Translations under genes and position numbers: made by a program | The notes under the pieces: generated by a model | What the model was told of the DNA's origin: nothing | Databases searched by the model: none | Seen by the model: only the letters and a program-made list of their open reading frames with translations | NCBI GenBank assembly: GCA_949358305.1 | Contig: OX442314.1 | Span: 38,723,211 to 38,787,210, forward strand | From: Strigamia acuminata | Taxonomy: Eukaryota; Arthropoda; Chilopoda; Geophilomorpha; Linotaeniidae | DNA length: 64,000 bases | Direction of reading: 5' to 3' | Shown: positions 9,812 to 19,690 of the stretch, piece by piece | Layout: each line of letters opens with the position of its first letter | Position numbering within the stretch: the first letter of the stretch is position 1

Positions 9812-10640
9812 TTATTTTGGGCTCATTCCCGATACTTCTCTAGTGACCACTAGGGTCACTACAAAAGTAAAGGTGAAATACCTAGTATGAAATACAACAT
9901 TTACAATATAAAAATATGGCAGCCCATATGACATCATATGTCGATAAGTCTCTGCAATTATTCCTTCGAGCTTTTGCACGTATAACTGTAGATTGTTCAG
10001 GTCGGTTACTAAAATTCCATAGGGAATTCCAGGTTCCCAAGGTACATGCAATTCTGTGGTAATGCGTTAGAGTAATCTCGTTCTGTCGTTATTGGTGTAT
10101 GCAAACTAAATGCAAATTCACATTTCATCCCATTGGTCGTGAATAATAGTGTAAGTTGCGACCATATATTTAATGTACTCTTTCCACATGGTTTGCCTGT
10201 GAATGGTAAATTGAAGTTGGAGTTGAAATCATCCCAAAATTCTCACAAATTTTTTTTTATACATCTGAGCTCAGAATTGTGGACCGTTGTCAGATATGAT
10301 TTTCCTTGGAAAACCAAAATTCATTGATAGATGGTAGACACAATTGGCTACTTTTGAAGCTGTCGGATTGGCCATTGGAAATAAATCTGTTGAATGTGTA
10401 GTTTGGGGTTTTGGGCCGTATAGATCAACACTGAGGCAATCAGATGGTCCATAAGGTCTCCTTTGAGTGGCCTAGATTTGCGTTTTGGATCTTGGTTTTC
10501 ACGCTTGACAGCCTTGACAATGTTTGATGAAACGTCTATGTCCCTTTTCATACAAATCTAGGTATAATTCTTTCAAGCCCTGTAGATAATTTGAGTAATA
10601 CCTGAGTGTCCTGATAAAGGATGTCCACCCATTAACTAAA
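9812..10640 (-). pseudogene. Ty3/gypsy pol remnant (integrase part)
   Basis: The minus strand encodes broken pieces matching the E2/E3 integrase: VPWEPGIPYGI followed by YVQKLEGIIAETYRHMMS (compare VPWDPRIPEGI and YVHQLEQAISATYKHMMS in E2), and further upstream a KRDIDV...KAVKRENQDPK segment corresponding to the end of the zinc-binding domain. Much of the catalytic core is deleted and several frameshifts are present. It lies directly 5' of the probable LTR in the same orientation. Confidence 0.7.
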
Positions 10641-10879
10641 TAATTTTGTCTATACAGACAATACAATTTTCAAATGAGAAAGCATAAAAACCCCCACAAC
10701 TAAAATTCTGAAATTTAAAGTGTTAGATTAGTATATCCCTCAAATTCCTCAATTGCAACTGAAAGCATAAAAACACAGTCCAAAAAGCAAATAAACACAA
10801 AAAAAGAAAATCTCCCTCCTCCACCAAGATGTCTAAAGTGCCCAAGATGGCAGTCAGAAAAAATTTCCAAAAACAAAAT

Positions 10880-11075
10880 GGCCGACGATAAAAAAAAGAT
10901 ATTTTCGCTCGTACCTGAACTTCTGACGGGGATTAAAATAGCTTGCTAACGCTTTCTCCGCCGCTCCAAAATCCTTCGTATCCTTCTCTAAAAATGTCTC
11001 AAAAACTCCTGTACGACTGGTCCCGCCAGATGTAACAACATCGCCAACTTTGGGGACGAAGATGGACCGCTTTTC
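10880..11075 (-). pseudogene. Ty3/gypsy gag N-terminal fragment
   Basis: A minus-strand segment reads GVFETFLEKDTKDFGAAEKALASYFNP then RQKFRYER in successive residues, the pattern of the capsid N-terminal region of mag-type gypsy gag (ALxxYFxPKxNxxYER). The rest of gag is missing. It is in the same orientation as the integrase remnant and upstream of it, so both may come from one internally deleted element. Confidence 0.55.
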
Positions 11076-11091
11076 CAGATGACGCACGATC

Positions 11092-11289
11092 CCAGGTAGC
11101 ACAGATGATCGAATCTACATAGAATCTATATAGACCGCTCTGTGTTGAATCTGCATAGACCTGTTGATATAGATTCGATGTTAAATCTATGTCAATGTTC
11201 TATCCCAATTTAATTTAACATAGATTTAACATAGACTGCTCTATGTTGAATTAACATAGAGCGATTGATGTTGAATCTGTGTAGACCGC
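11092..11289. repeat. Palindrome-rich AACATAGA repeat, left part (split by E1)
   Basis: Starts with TCCCAGGTAGCAC and consists of repeated AACATAGA/TCTATGTT motifs. The unit continues at 22087 after the E1 insertion: the left part ends GTAGACCGC and the right part begins CCGCTCTGTG, and the uninterrupted joint is visible at 22231. Confidence 0.8.
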
Positions 11290-11912
11290 TGTGACCAGCT
11301 GCCCCTGCGCACGGGTCGCTGCACTGCAACGGCAATGCACTTGGCGCAGCTCCAGCGCCTCTCGTATCTCGCGCAGCCTGTTGCGGTCCCCCGCAACCAG
11401 GTGGAGCTGCGGGCCTTTGGTCAAGCAGGATCGGGCCCCGGAAGTCGCCCTTCCGGAAGTGGTTGGTCCCCGTAGGGACAAGAGAGTTGTTGATCAACCA
11501 GCAAGGCGAACGGTCGTGTTGCGACCGCCTCCAAAACTGGCTATTGAGATAACCCAAACTATCGGCGTGGCGATGATATCGCCCGCCGGGACCTGAGCGT
11601 CCAGTTGCGCCACGTCCGCCGGACGTTAACCGTAACTTCGGCGGCGTGGCCCAAAACCGATTACCGACCTCGTGTGTCATGGCGGCCGATGGCCGCCGTG
11701 CCACGCGGTCTGATTAGGGGCGGTTCGAAGGAACCGCCGCCTTGGGAAATACACTATGGGACACTACAATCATACCCCTAGACATCTAATAAAGCCATAA
11801 CTAAAACTATATTGTGTCTCCGTGTATTTCGTGGTTTGTTTTATCGTGTGTGTTGCGTCCAGCGCCTCCGTGGCTCTCCCCCGACCACGTGGCGTCCGTC
11901 CGAACACTCACA
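11290..11912 (+). repeat. E1 5' LTR
   Basis: 623 bp, TGTGA...TCACA. Contains an AATAAA at 11788. GC-rich, unlike its surroundings. A 66-bp stretch of the polyadenylation region recurs in the 3' end of the gene at 4182. Confidence 0.97.
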
Positions 11913-11916
11913 ATTG

Positions 11917-11932
11917 TGGGCCCGTCCAGGAT
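11917..11932 (+). other. E1 primer-binding site, tRNA-Pro-like
   Basis: TGGGCCCGTCCAGGAT lies 4 bp after the LTR. It resembles the E3 site TGGGGGCCCGTCCGGGAT, itself one mismatch from the classic tRNA-Pro primer site, but lacks two G and has one further change. Confidence 0.6.
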
Positions 11933-14133
11933 TTTGAATTCTCTTGCGAATACTATTCTAATTTACTGATTGTGCGAAGCACAATATTAAATGAATTTTT
12001 TCTTTCAACTAGAGGGGGAAATTTCCTTGGTCATGATTGTGACAGGGGGTCAGCAGGCGAAACGGCCGCTAATCGCTGACCATTGGACCCTGATCAGACA
12101 AAAATTGGTGGCTTTGCATGTCCAGCTTGCCTGGGTACTGGCAAGCCGGGACTTACACTAGCCACACTTTCCAACGGTCTTCTATTCCTTTCTAGCTTAG
12201 CCTAAAAAACTGAGTGGTTGGGAGGGGAATATAATTCCAAACCTTCTTTATTATTTCTATTTCTTGGTGCGCAGCCCAAGTAAAAGTAATGGGACAGTCT
12301 GCAGCGTATTCAAACTCGATTCGTGGAGGAGGCGCGCTGGTGGCCACCAGCAAACCAAATCCCACGGGGGAGAAGCGGTCATATTCCAGGTGCCACGCTG
12401 CAATCACTGGTTCCATTATGGGCCGGGCGAGGAGGCGATGTTGAACTGAGCTTTGAGTGACACCAAATTTCTTGTAGGACGTTTAGTCGCTTGGATGCAG
12501 GTTGCTAGCTTAGTGGTCGCTGGCGCGGGAACAGTCACGTGCGGTGAGTTGGCGTGTAGTTGGACCCGAGTAGCAGCGAAGTGTCCGCACACATGGGAAG
12601 ACTGCCTTGATTTTTGTTGCGACTCATAATTTATAGGTTGCGTTGTGGCTGCTCAAGGCGCTCATCCGGGTTCACATCGGTCATAATCCTACCCTGTCCC
12701 GTGTACTGGTTGGTAGGCAACTGCAAGTTAACGTATTTAACCCAAGAGTTGCTGAAATTGGGACACGGACAGCAGGGAGAGCTGCCGGAGGTACGGGGAT
12801 ACCGATGGTGAAGTGCTCAAATGGCACAGAGAGTTCGTTAGGGCGTAGGAACGATATCTGTGCGTTCAGGTAGCTACCAACTTTGAAAAAAGATTGGGAA
12901 TCTAGCCTGTAACTTTTGTTTCTGAATTTTATTCACTCTTGCTTGATTTCTGGGCTACTGCAGTTTGTTAAAGGACTGTGCTCGAACCACAGTCTGGAGC
13001 AATCTCTGTAATTTGGAAATTAGTTGTTTTTACATCTTTTTCATTTTTTACTTTTTCTCTAAACTTCCCTATCTATGATTTTCATGGTTTTCTTGGGACT
13101 CCACACCTGACAGCGGTAGTAATCACCTCAAATGCCGGGTTGTATACAGCGCCAAATGGAGGGCGATATGGCTTCACAATGGCGGCTGAAGGGTGGGACC
13201 CAAGGCGACTAGGGACAGAAGATGCATTTCCTTCTTACTTTAAGTGCAACTGACTGTTCCACAAAAAACACCATTTCATTGGGATGAACAGACATCTCAG
13301 TGTAGGCACGTTTCTGTCGAAAGGCAGCCTCGTGCAGACTGGAATGAGTCTCCGAAAGGGGTGAGCGGGCGCGTTTGTTGGTCTCTTGGGGCAGAAGAAG
13401 AGATTGCAACAATATCCCCGTAGTGTAAATATCTGCAAAAACCTTCTGCTAAAAATTGGAACTTTTTGAGTGTCTTTTAGATTAAAAAACACCCAGTATT
13501 TTGTAATTTTTTTATTTTTATTTTCTTATCTTTCTTCCTCTGTTTCTTCTTGCGAGGCATCAAGAATCGGTTTGTCTGCGCGCTAGCGCGGTTTGATTTT
13601 GTTATTTGTTGCCAACAATGATAAAATTAACTGGTTTGTAAATTTCGAAGTTCTACAGACATGATTTCGTGCTTTTTTAGGAAAGCACAAAAGTCATGTT
13701 TTTGTGGAATCAGACCATTTTGATCTGGTTCAGAACTTCTAGTTCCAAACAAATTTCTATTTTGCTTTCAAAAAAATGTTGTTTCTCTTCAGAAATGGAG
13801 AAAATTCGGCATTTATATTGGTCAAAGTTTTATTTTTTGTCAAAAAATCAAGATGGCGACCTGAAAACAATAGAAAAACATGTGGAAATCTCGGAATTTT
13901 CGAGAATGATTGGAATTTTAAATTTTGACATTTTCTTGGAACTCTGGGAAATCAATTCCATGAATTAATTTAATTTTTCTACCAATGGGAAACCAGGGGG
14001 GGGAAGTGACATCACTAATCCCTCTCCCAAGAATGGCTACTTGAGCCTAATCTCCTGTCTCCTCATTGGTCGTGACTTAATTCCACTTGTTCACCTTGCA
14101 AGCTGCGGTCCTGCTTTTGGTCACATTGTGTCA
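11933..14133 (+). other. E1 long leader between primer site and gag
   Basis: 2.2 kb without a long ORF, unusually long for a gypsy leader. Short ORFs (12614-12873, 12978-13253, 13696-13968) show no recognisable domain. A G-rich tract at about 13993-14005 resembles the terminal polypurine tract of the same element. Confidence 0.6.
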
Positions 14134-15735
14134 ATGCCAGCGACCAGAACTGGTAAGACCACGTGGGACTCTCCTGCACCTAATTCTTTCACACCCGCAA
14201 CGGATTCAGATTTGAACGACTCGGATAACAATTCGATTGCTTCTTCAAACGACGATATGTCAAGTCCTAAAGTTAAATTGTTGGATCAAGCGATGCTTGA
14301 AACGACTTGCAACGTCTTTAATCTAGTTATCGATGATATGACAACCTACGAAGTGTGGGAAGACACGCTTCTGAAAGTAGCCGATCACTTGGTGGAACTC
14401 CAAGACAAATCGGATAGCACTATGCGTCAATTAACGCAAACGCGCACGGAATTCGGTGATATTAGCGACCGGTTAACTCATGCTTTGCAGGAGTTAGACT
14501 CTGCGAAATTATCGAATGAAAGCTTGTTGAAGATGATAGCTAGTCAAAAAGCTATCGTTGACAGCGTGGTGGCGGCTGGACAATCGAATTTGAGAGCACA
14601 ATCTGCAATCTCAAACACGATTTCTCCCACCGTGACAACACCAAACTCTGGATCCAGCACAGGCTCAACGCCTACGACTGGAAATCCTCTTTTTCTGGCT
14701 TGGGGAGAAAAGTTTCTTCACAAAACTGACCAGGCTATGCCTGCTCCCAGGCCAATGGATGAAGTAGAGCTAAGTAAACGAGTCAAATCCATTGGAATTG
14801 AAGCGTTTGCAGGGGACAAAACGAAAGCTAAGTCTTTCCTTATTGATTTAAAACGTTCTCTACGCTTTGCTTTGCCCTATCTGAACCAAGTGCTTGCTGA
14901 GCATTTGTTTAAGTTTTTCCGAGGAGATGCGGCCACATGGTTCTCTTCTCATGCCAAAACGAATTGGGAGGAATTCGAACATGAATTTATCACCCATTTT
15001 CGTCCGAGCGATGCGCTGCTTTTAGCAGAAATTGCTAAAACACAGCAACTGTCTCATGAGTCTGCCACCCAAGTGGTGATAAGACTCGAGAAGTTATACG
15101 CTCAATTGACTATTCCTGTGCACGAGAGCCAGCAAATTCAAAAAGTGCTGGCAATTCTGCGCCCAGCGGCCAAGAACATGGTCGCAAATGCCATTAATTT
15201 AGAGAACACTTGGGCGTCGCTCAGGAGAGCCTGCATTGCTACGGAGGCCGCGATCATAAATCAGGAAACTGTGACAAATGCAGCAATCATTGAGGCGGCA
15301 AAAACAGAAACTGTTACGCCAATTCAAAAATCCAACCAGCAAATGGTAACAATACCAAATGCTGCGGGTGGAGATAAACCGAAATTTGTTCCGTTTGGAT
15401 TGAGAAATCCAAACAATAGAACACTGTTCCCTGCGCCTAAAAATGCTGCGATAGCAGCAACAAAGGCCGCAGAAGGCAACGAGAAGGCGCTAGTCCCGAG
15501 CAATAGGCTCAAAGACTATGCGACCAAACCAAGAGTTGGCGGTTGCTGGGGCTGCGGTGGCGCACACTTTGAAAGGGATTGCCCCCTTAAAGTGGAAGCC
15601 GCTAAAGCAGCAATGGAAACAATCGCCGCTGCCCAACACAGCATGATGCAGGCTATGCTTGCAGCCAATGAATTTGGTGGCTGGCCTGAAATGTCGGGAA
15701 ACGAGGAGTCGCAGTCGACAGAAACCCCCGAGTAA
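14134..15735 (+). CDS. gag: E1 gag polyprotein
   Basis: First ATG in the frame is at 14134; 533 residues. The frame is open upstream, but only non-ATG starts lie there. Residues about 1-180 are Ser/Asp-rich and helical. Residues about 215-400 resemble the Retrotrans_gag capsid domain (FAGDKTKAKSFLIDLK, WFSSHAKTNWEEFEHEFITHF). A zinc knuckle CWGCGGAHFERDC lies at about residue 471, with CX2CX3HX4C spacing, one residue shorter than canonical and shared with E4. Gag forms the particle that packages element RNA. The pol frame is -1 relative to gag and open through the gag stop region. Confidence 0.93.
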   Translation: MPATRTGKTTWDSPAPNSFTPATDSDLNDSDNNSIASSNDDMSSPKVKLLDQAMLETTCNVFNLVIDDMTTYEVWEDTLLKVADHLVELQDKSDSTMRQLTQTRTEFGDISDRLTHALQELDSAKLSNESLLKMIASQKAIVDSVVAAGQSNLRAQSAISNTISPTVTTPNSGSSTGSTPTTGNPLFLAWGEKFLHKTDQAMPAPRPMDEVELSKRVKSIGIEAFAGDKTKAKSFLIDLKRSLRFALPYLNQVLAEHLFKFFRGDAATWFSSHAKTNWEEFEHEFITHFRPSDALLLAEIAKTQQLSHESATQVVIRLEKLYAQLTIPVHESQQIQKVLAILRPAAKNMVANAINLENTWASLRRACIATEAAIINQETVTNAAIIEAAKTETVTPIQKSNQQMVTIPNAAGGDKPKFVPFGLRNPNNRTLFPAPKNAAIAATKAAEGNEKALVPSNRLKDYATKPRVGGCWGCGGAHFERDCPLKVEAAKAAMETIAAAQHSMMQAMLAANEFGGWPEMSGNEESQSTETPE

Positions 15736-15770
15736 CTGACGACTGCGCTCTTACTATAGTGTTGATTCCA

Positions 15771-18700
15771 ATGGAAGAGGACATGGAGGATGCTCTATTT
15801 GATGACATTTCATCCACAGAGCCAGATCCTCGCGTGGTTTTTTCCACAGAACCTGAAATCGACCATGTAAACGTTGCATTGAAGACAGGAAAGAGTATTA
15901 CTCCCCTGCCTTACATCAAGGCAACACTAAACGGTTTAAAGGTCACCGCTCTGATGGATTCTGGGGCAACCCACAGGTACATCAGCGGGGGAATGCTTAA
16001 AAAGCTAAACCTCTTGCACTTTATGACTCCATTTTTAGAAAATCGAGTTGTATACACTGGCGATAGGCCAACACGTCCAATCGGGACAATCACGCTGTCA
16101 CTCAAGTGGCGGGGTGGCGAAATCCCTGTGACATTTACTGTTCTTCCATCAGCTTCCAAATTTATATTATTAGGTTGCTCTTGGATTATCGAAAATAGGA
16201 TTGTTCTCAATCTAACAGATCGAGAATATTTCTTTCTTGATTTTCCACATGACACATTTCCCTTCGACGACCCACCATCGCCTGAAGAACTTGGAAATGC
16301 AATAATGGATCGATGGGATGCTTTGGTTGCAGAATCAAAGTCACCTTCTGTCTCCACGGCTGATTTGAGCCAGAGACTGTTAGCAAAAAGCAATTTGTCA
16401 CCAAGGCAGAGATCTCAAATCTTAACTCTTGTAGAAAAATACAGACATGTGTTTAGTGACAAAGCTGGCTGCCACCCCACGTTGGAACATCCAATTCCGA
16501 CTGGAGATGCGCCTTCATTTCGATGCAAAGACCGACCAATGAATCCCAAGAAAGCTGAGATTTATCGCGAATTGGTTGCCGAATTGCTGAGAGATGGTTG
16601 GGCCGAACCTTGCGAGGGGAGTTATAAAAATCCCCCCGTGATTGTTGCAAAGAAAGACGGAGGGTACCGCCTCTGTATTGACTTTCGCTGGCTAAATAAA
16701 ATCACAATTAAGGACGTCTATCAGATGCCCTCAATTTCTATGATTTTGGCCTGTTTAGGTGGAAAAAAGTTCTTTTCTACTTTGGATTTAACTAAAGGTT
16801 ATTACCAAATAAAACTTAAACCAAGTGACAAGAAGAAAACTGCTTTTTCTACTTCTGATGGAACATACCAGTTTACTCGTATGCCTTTCGGACTGTGCAA
16901 TGCACCCAGTGCGTTTCAGAGAATGATGGATCAAGTTCTTGGAACTGCACAACACAAGTGGGCACTCGCTTACCTCGATGATATTATCATCTTTAGCGAC
17001 TCATTTGAAGAACACCTTCAGCATTTAGATGACATATTGTCAAAATTAGACAAAAATAAATTGACAGCGAGTCCGTCAAAGTCATTTATTTGCCCAGAAG
17101 AACTAAATTTTCTTGGTTTCACGATGTCAAATGGGAGTTACAGCCCAAACAACGACAAAGTGGAAGCAATTTTAAATTATCCGACCCCTTCCAGTATAAA
17201 ACAACTTCAGCGTTTTATTGGAATGGTGGGTTTCTATGCTGCTCTAATTCCAAAATTGAGTATTACTCAAAAACCATTCTTTGCCCTTCTAAAGAAAGAT
17301 ACAAAATGGGAATGGTCTGAAGAATGCAATGTTGCCTTCGAATATTTGAAAAATCAACTTGCAAAAGGAATTATGCTGCCTCTGCCTGATTTCGCACGCA
17401 ACTTCACCATCCATACAGATGCTAGTGGCGGCGGGCTCGGAGCTGTCCTCATGCAAATTGATGACCATGGTGCTTTAAGACCAGTTGCGTACGCCAGCAG
17501 AACTCTGCAAGGCGCGGAAAACAACTACAGCACCACCGATTTGGAATGTTTAGCTGTGGTTTGGGCGGTTGATAAGTTCAAGCCATACATTGAATATTCT
17601 GAGTACCAAGTTGAGACTGACCATCATGCTCTGAGATTTCTCATGACAATGGAAAATCCAGCTGGAAGACTGGCTAGGTGGGCAATGAAATTGCAGAATG
17701 AAAATTTCACCATCAAGTACCGGAAAGGCACCGACAATCAAGTCGCAGATGCCTTATCCAGAGTCTCTCTTGATAATGGCAATCCATTAGAAGGGAAAGC
17801 AACTCTAACTGAGATTATAGAGCCTGTTGCTCTGGCATATCTCACCAATGAGACCGATTACCCGATGTCTTTCGAGAACATTATATTACAGCAGCGTGCA
17901 GATAAACATCTTTCAAAACTAATCGAATGGTTGGAATTGGATGATGAACAACCTCGACCAGAACTTCCTAAGTTCTTGGAAGAAAGGCAGTACGACTGCA
18001 CACTCACTAGAAAAGGAATGCTTATTATTTATGCACCTTTTAAAACTGATTTCTTTGTGGAGGAAGAGGATTTGGGAATTGGATTTAAAATCTTTATTCC
18101 ACCATCTCTGCAACTCGCAGCACTTCAACTAATTCACGACCATCCGATGGCTGGTCACGGAGGAGTTGAAGTAACTCTAGAGCGATTGAAAAGAGTTTAT
18201 TTCTGGCCTGGCATGCAAAAAGAAGTAAAACTTCATGTAGCAAGCTGCAATCGCTGCCAACGCTGCAAACCGATTCAGAGAAAACCAAAGGGATTGATGG
18301 TCCCAACTTCTCCAAAAATTGGTCGTTTTGAGAAGATAGGAATCGATCTAATAGGTCCATTACCTAGAACCTCGAACAGAAATCGCTTCATTCTAGTTGT
18401 GGTGGATTATGCCACCGGCTGGATGGAAGCTACACCGCTGAGATCCGCTAAAATGACTGCAATTGCACCAATTTTAAAACGATTTTTCAGCTGTCATGGG
18501 TGCCCTCGTTTCATGTTGAGCGATAATGGCCCCCAATTCATTTCTGACGTGTTTCAGACTCTCTGTGACGATGCAGGGGTTGTACCAATTAAAGCAACGC
18601 CTTACCATCCCCAGACTAACCTGACTGAACGCGTAAACAGGAATATCAAGATTATGCTTCGAATTTTTACATTTGAGCACGATCACTGGGACAGATGCAT

Positions 18701-19469
18701 TGACCAGATAAATTTTGCTTTGCACTCTGCCCCAAATGTGTCTACCGGTTTTACACCAGCAATGCTGACGTATGGCAGGGAATTACGACCATTTTGGGAT
18801 AATCGAGATGTGTCTTATGACACCCCATTCGACCCAAATAGGCCCTACGACGCTGTCAGAATGCTAGTCGCTAGACACCGTACTCTGATTGCTGCAGCTT
18901 TTAAAAATAAGAGTCTGGCCCAAGCAAAACAGAAAACTTACTACGATCAACACCGCAGCGACGATAAGTTCGAAATTGGAGATTTGGTTCTGCTAAAGAC
19001 CCACCCATTGTCCAATGCTGCTAATCGATATGCTGCGTCCCTTGAGGATCGCTTTGAAGGACCTTATGTAATAACTAAAGTCTTTAACAACAATGCGTAT
19101 GCCCTTGCGAAACCAATAACTTTGCAAGCGAGGGGTACACACAACATTGTAAAACTCAGGAGATTCATCCCCTCAGAAGAAAAGGCTGAATGGCCCATTT
19201 TAGATAAGGAAGATGAAGAAGCTCTTGAAAACCAACCTGTGGACACTGGAACAGCAACAATATTGCCAACTCCAGTGCGACCAACGGAATCTGGTATCGC
19301 AACTAAGTTGCCAACACCAGTAAAACCTTTTGGGAAACCAAAAAGAATAAAACCCTTGCTGTTGCCACAAGTGGATTCACAAAAACCCACGACGGCTCGA
19401 CCAAAACCAAATTCGGACTCAAATAGACCTTCGAGAAATCACGTTTTACCGATCCGATATCGGGATTGA
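15771..19469 (+). CDS. pol: E1 pol polyprotein (protease, RT, RNase H, integrase)
   Basis: 1232 residues from the first ATG; the frame is open upstream through the end of gag, so -1 frameshifting or reinitiation are both possible. Protease active site LMDSGATH near residue 63. Reverse transcriptase with LDLTKGYYQ, MPFGLCNAPSAFQ and catalytic YLDD near 401. RNase H with HTDASGGGLGAVL, then LECLAVVWAV and TDHHALRF. Integrase zinc domain HDHP...H...CNRCQRC near 790-830, catalytic Asp in IGIDLIGP and LSDNGPQF and Glu in NLTERVN, and a GPY-type module (FEGPYVITKV) near 1096. Domain order is that of Ty3/gypsy (Metaviridae). No motif is damaged. Confidence 0.97.
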   Translation: MEEDMEDALFDDISSTEPDPRVVFSTEPEIDHVNVALKTGKSITPLPYIKATLNGLKVTALMDSGATHRYISGGMLKKLNLLHFMTPFLENRVVYTGDRPTRPIGTITLSLKWRGGEIPVTFTVLPSASKFILLGCSWIIENRIVLNLTDREYFFLDFPHDTFPFDDPPSPEELGNAIMDRWDALVAESKSPSVSTADLSQRLLAKSNLSPRQRSQILTLVEKYRHVFSDKAGCHPTLEHPIPTGDAPSFRCKDRPMNPKKAEIYRELVAELLRDGWAEPCEGSYKNPPVIVAKKDGGYRLCIDFRWLNKITIKDVYQMPSISMILACLGGKKFFSTLDLTKGYYQIKLKPSDKKKTAFSTSDGTYQFTRMPFGLCNAPSAFQRMMDQVLGTAQHKWALAYLDDIIIFSDSFEEHLQHLDDILSKLDKNKLTASPSKSFICPEELNFLGFTMSNGSYSPNNDKVEAILNYPTPSSIKQLQRFIGMVGFYAALIPKLSITQKPFFALLKKDTKWEWSEECNVAFEYLKNQLAKGIMLPLPDFARNFTIHTDASGGGLGAVLMQIDDHGALRPVAYASRTLQGAENNYSTTDLECLAVVWAVDKFKPYIEYSEYQVETDHHALRFLMTMENPAGRLARWAMKLQNENFTIKYRKGTDNQVADALSRVSLDNGNPLEGKATLTEIIEPVALAYLTNETDYPMSFENIILQQRADKHLSKLIEWLELDDEQPRPELPKFLEERQYDCTLTRKGMLIIYAPFKTDFFVEEEDLGIGFKIFIPPSLQLAALQLIHDHPMAGHGGVEVTLERLKRVYFWPGMQKEVKLHVASCNRCQRCKPIQRKPKGLMVPTSPKIGRFEKIGIDLIGPLPRTSNRNRFILVVVDYATGWMEATPLRSAKMTAIAPILKRFFSCHGCPRFMLSDNGPQFISDVFQTLCDDAGVVPIKATPYHPQTNLTERVNRNIKIMLRIFTFEHDHWDRCIDQINFALHSAPNVSTGFTPAMLTYGRELRPFWDNRDVSYDTPFDPNRPYDAVRMLVARHRTLIAAAFKNKSLAQAKQKTYYDQHRSDDKFEIGDLVLLKTHPLSNAANRYAASLEDRFEGPYVITKVFNNNAYALAKPITLQARGTHNIVKLRRFIPSEEKAEWPILDKEDEEALENQPVDTGTATILPTPVRPTESGIATKLPTPVKPFGKPKRIKPLLLPQVDSQKPTTARPKPNSDSNRPSRNHVLPIRYRD

Positions 19470-19690
19470 CCGCTAGGTGACACTTCAAATCGGGAGACCC
19501 ATTTGGACCAATCACAGACTGTTTACAAAACATCTGCGGTCCATACGCCAATTAAACGTTCGCGGGACGTCTTCCGGTTCCATACTTAAACACCACCATT
19601 CGTTGATCAAATCACTTATTCACTGCGATCGCCACTGACCAGTCGTGTGGAACTTCTCTGGAAAATCGAGACGAAAAGTTTGAAAAAACA

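Noticed and set aside
10133-10327. Plus-strand ORF opposite the gypsy integrase remnant
   Set aside because: Antisense of decayed pol, no domain.
11210-11704. Long ORFs inside the E1 LTRs (both copies, both strands)
   Set aside because: They arise from the GC-rich LTR, overlap each other on both strands and show no domain.
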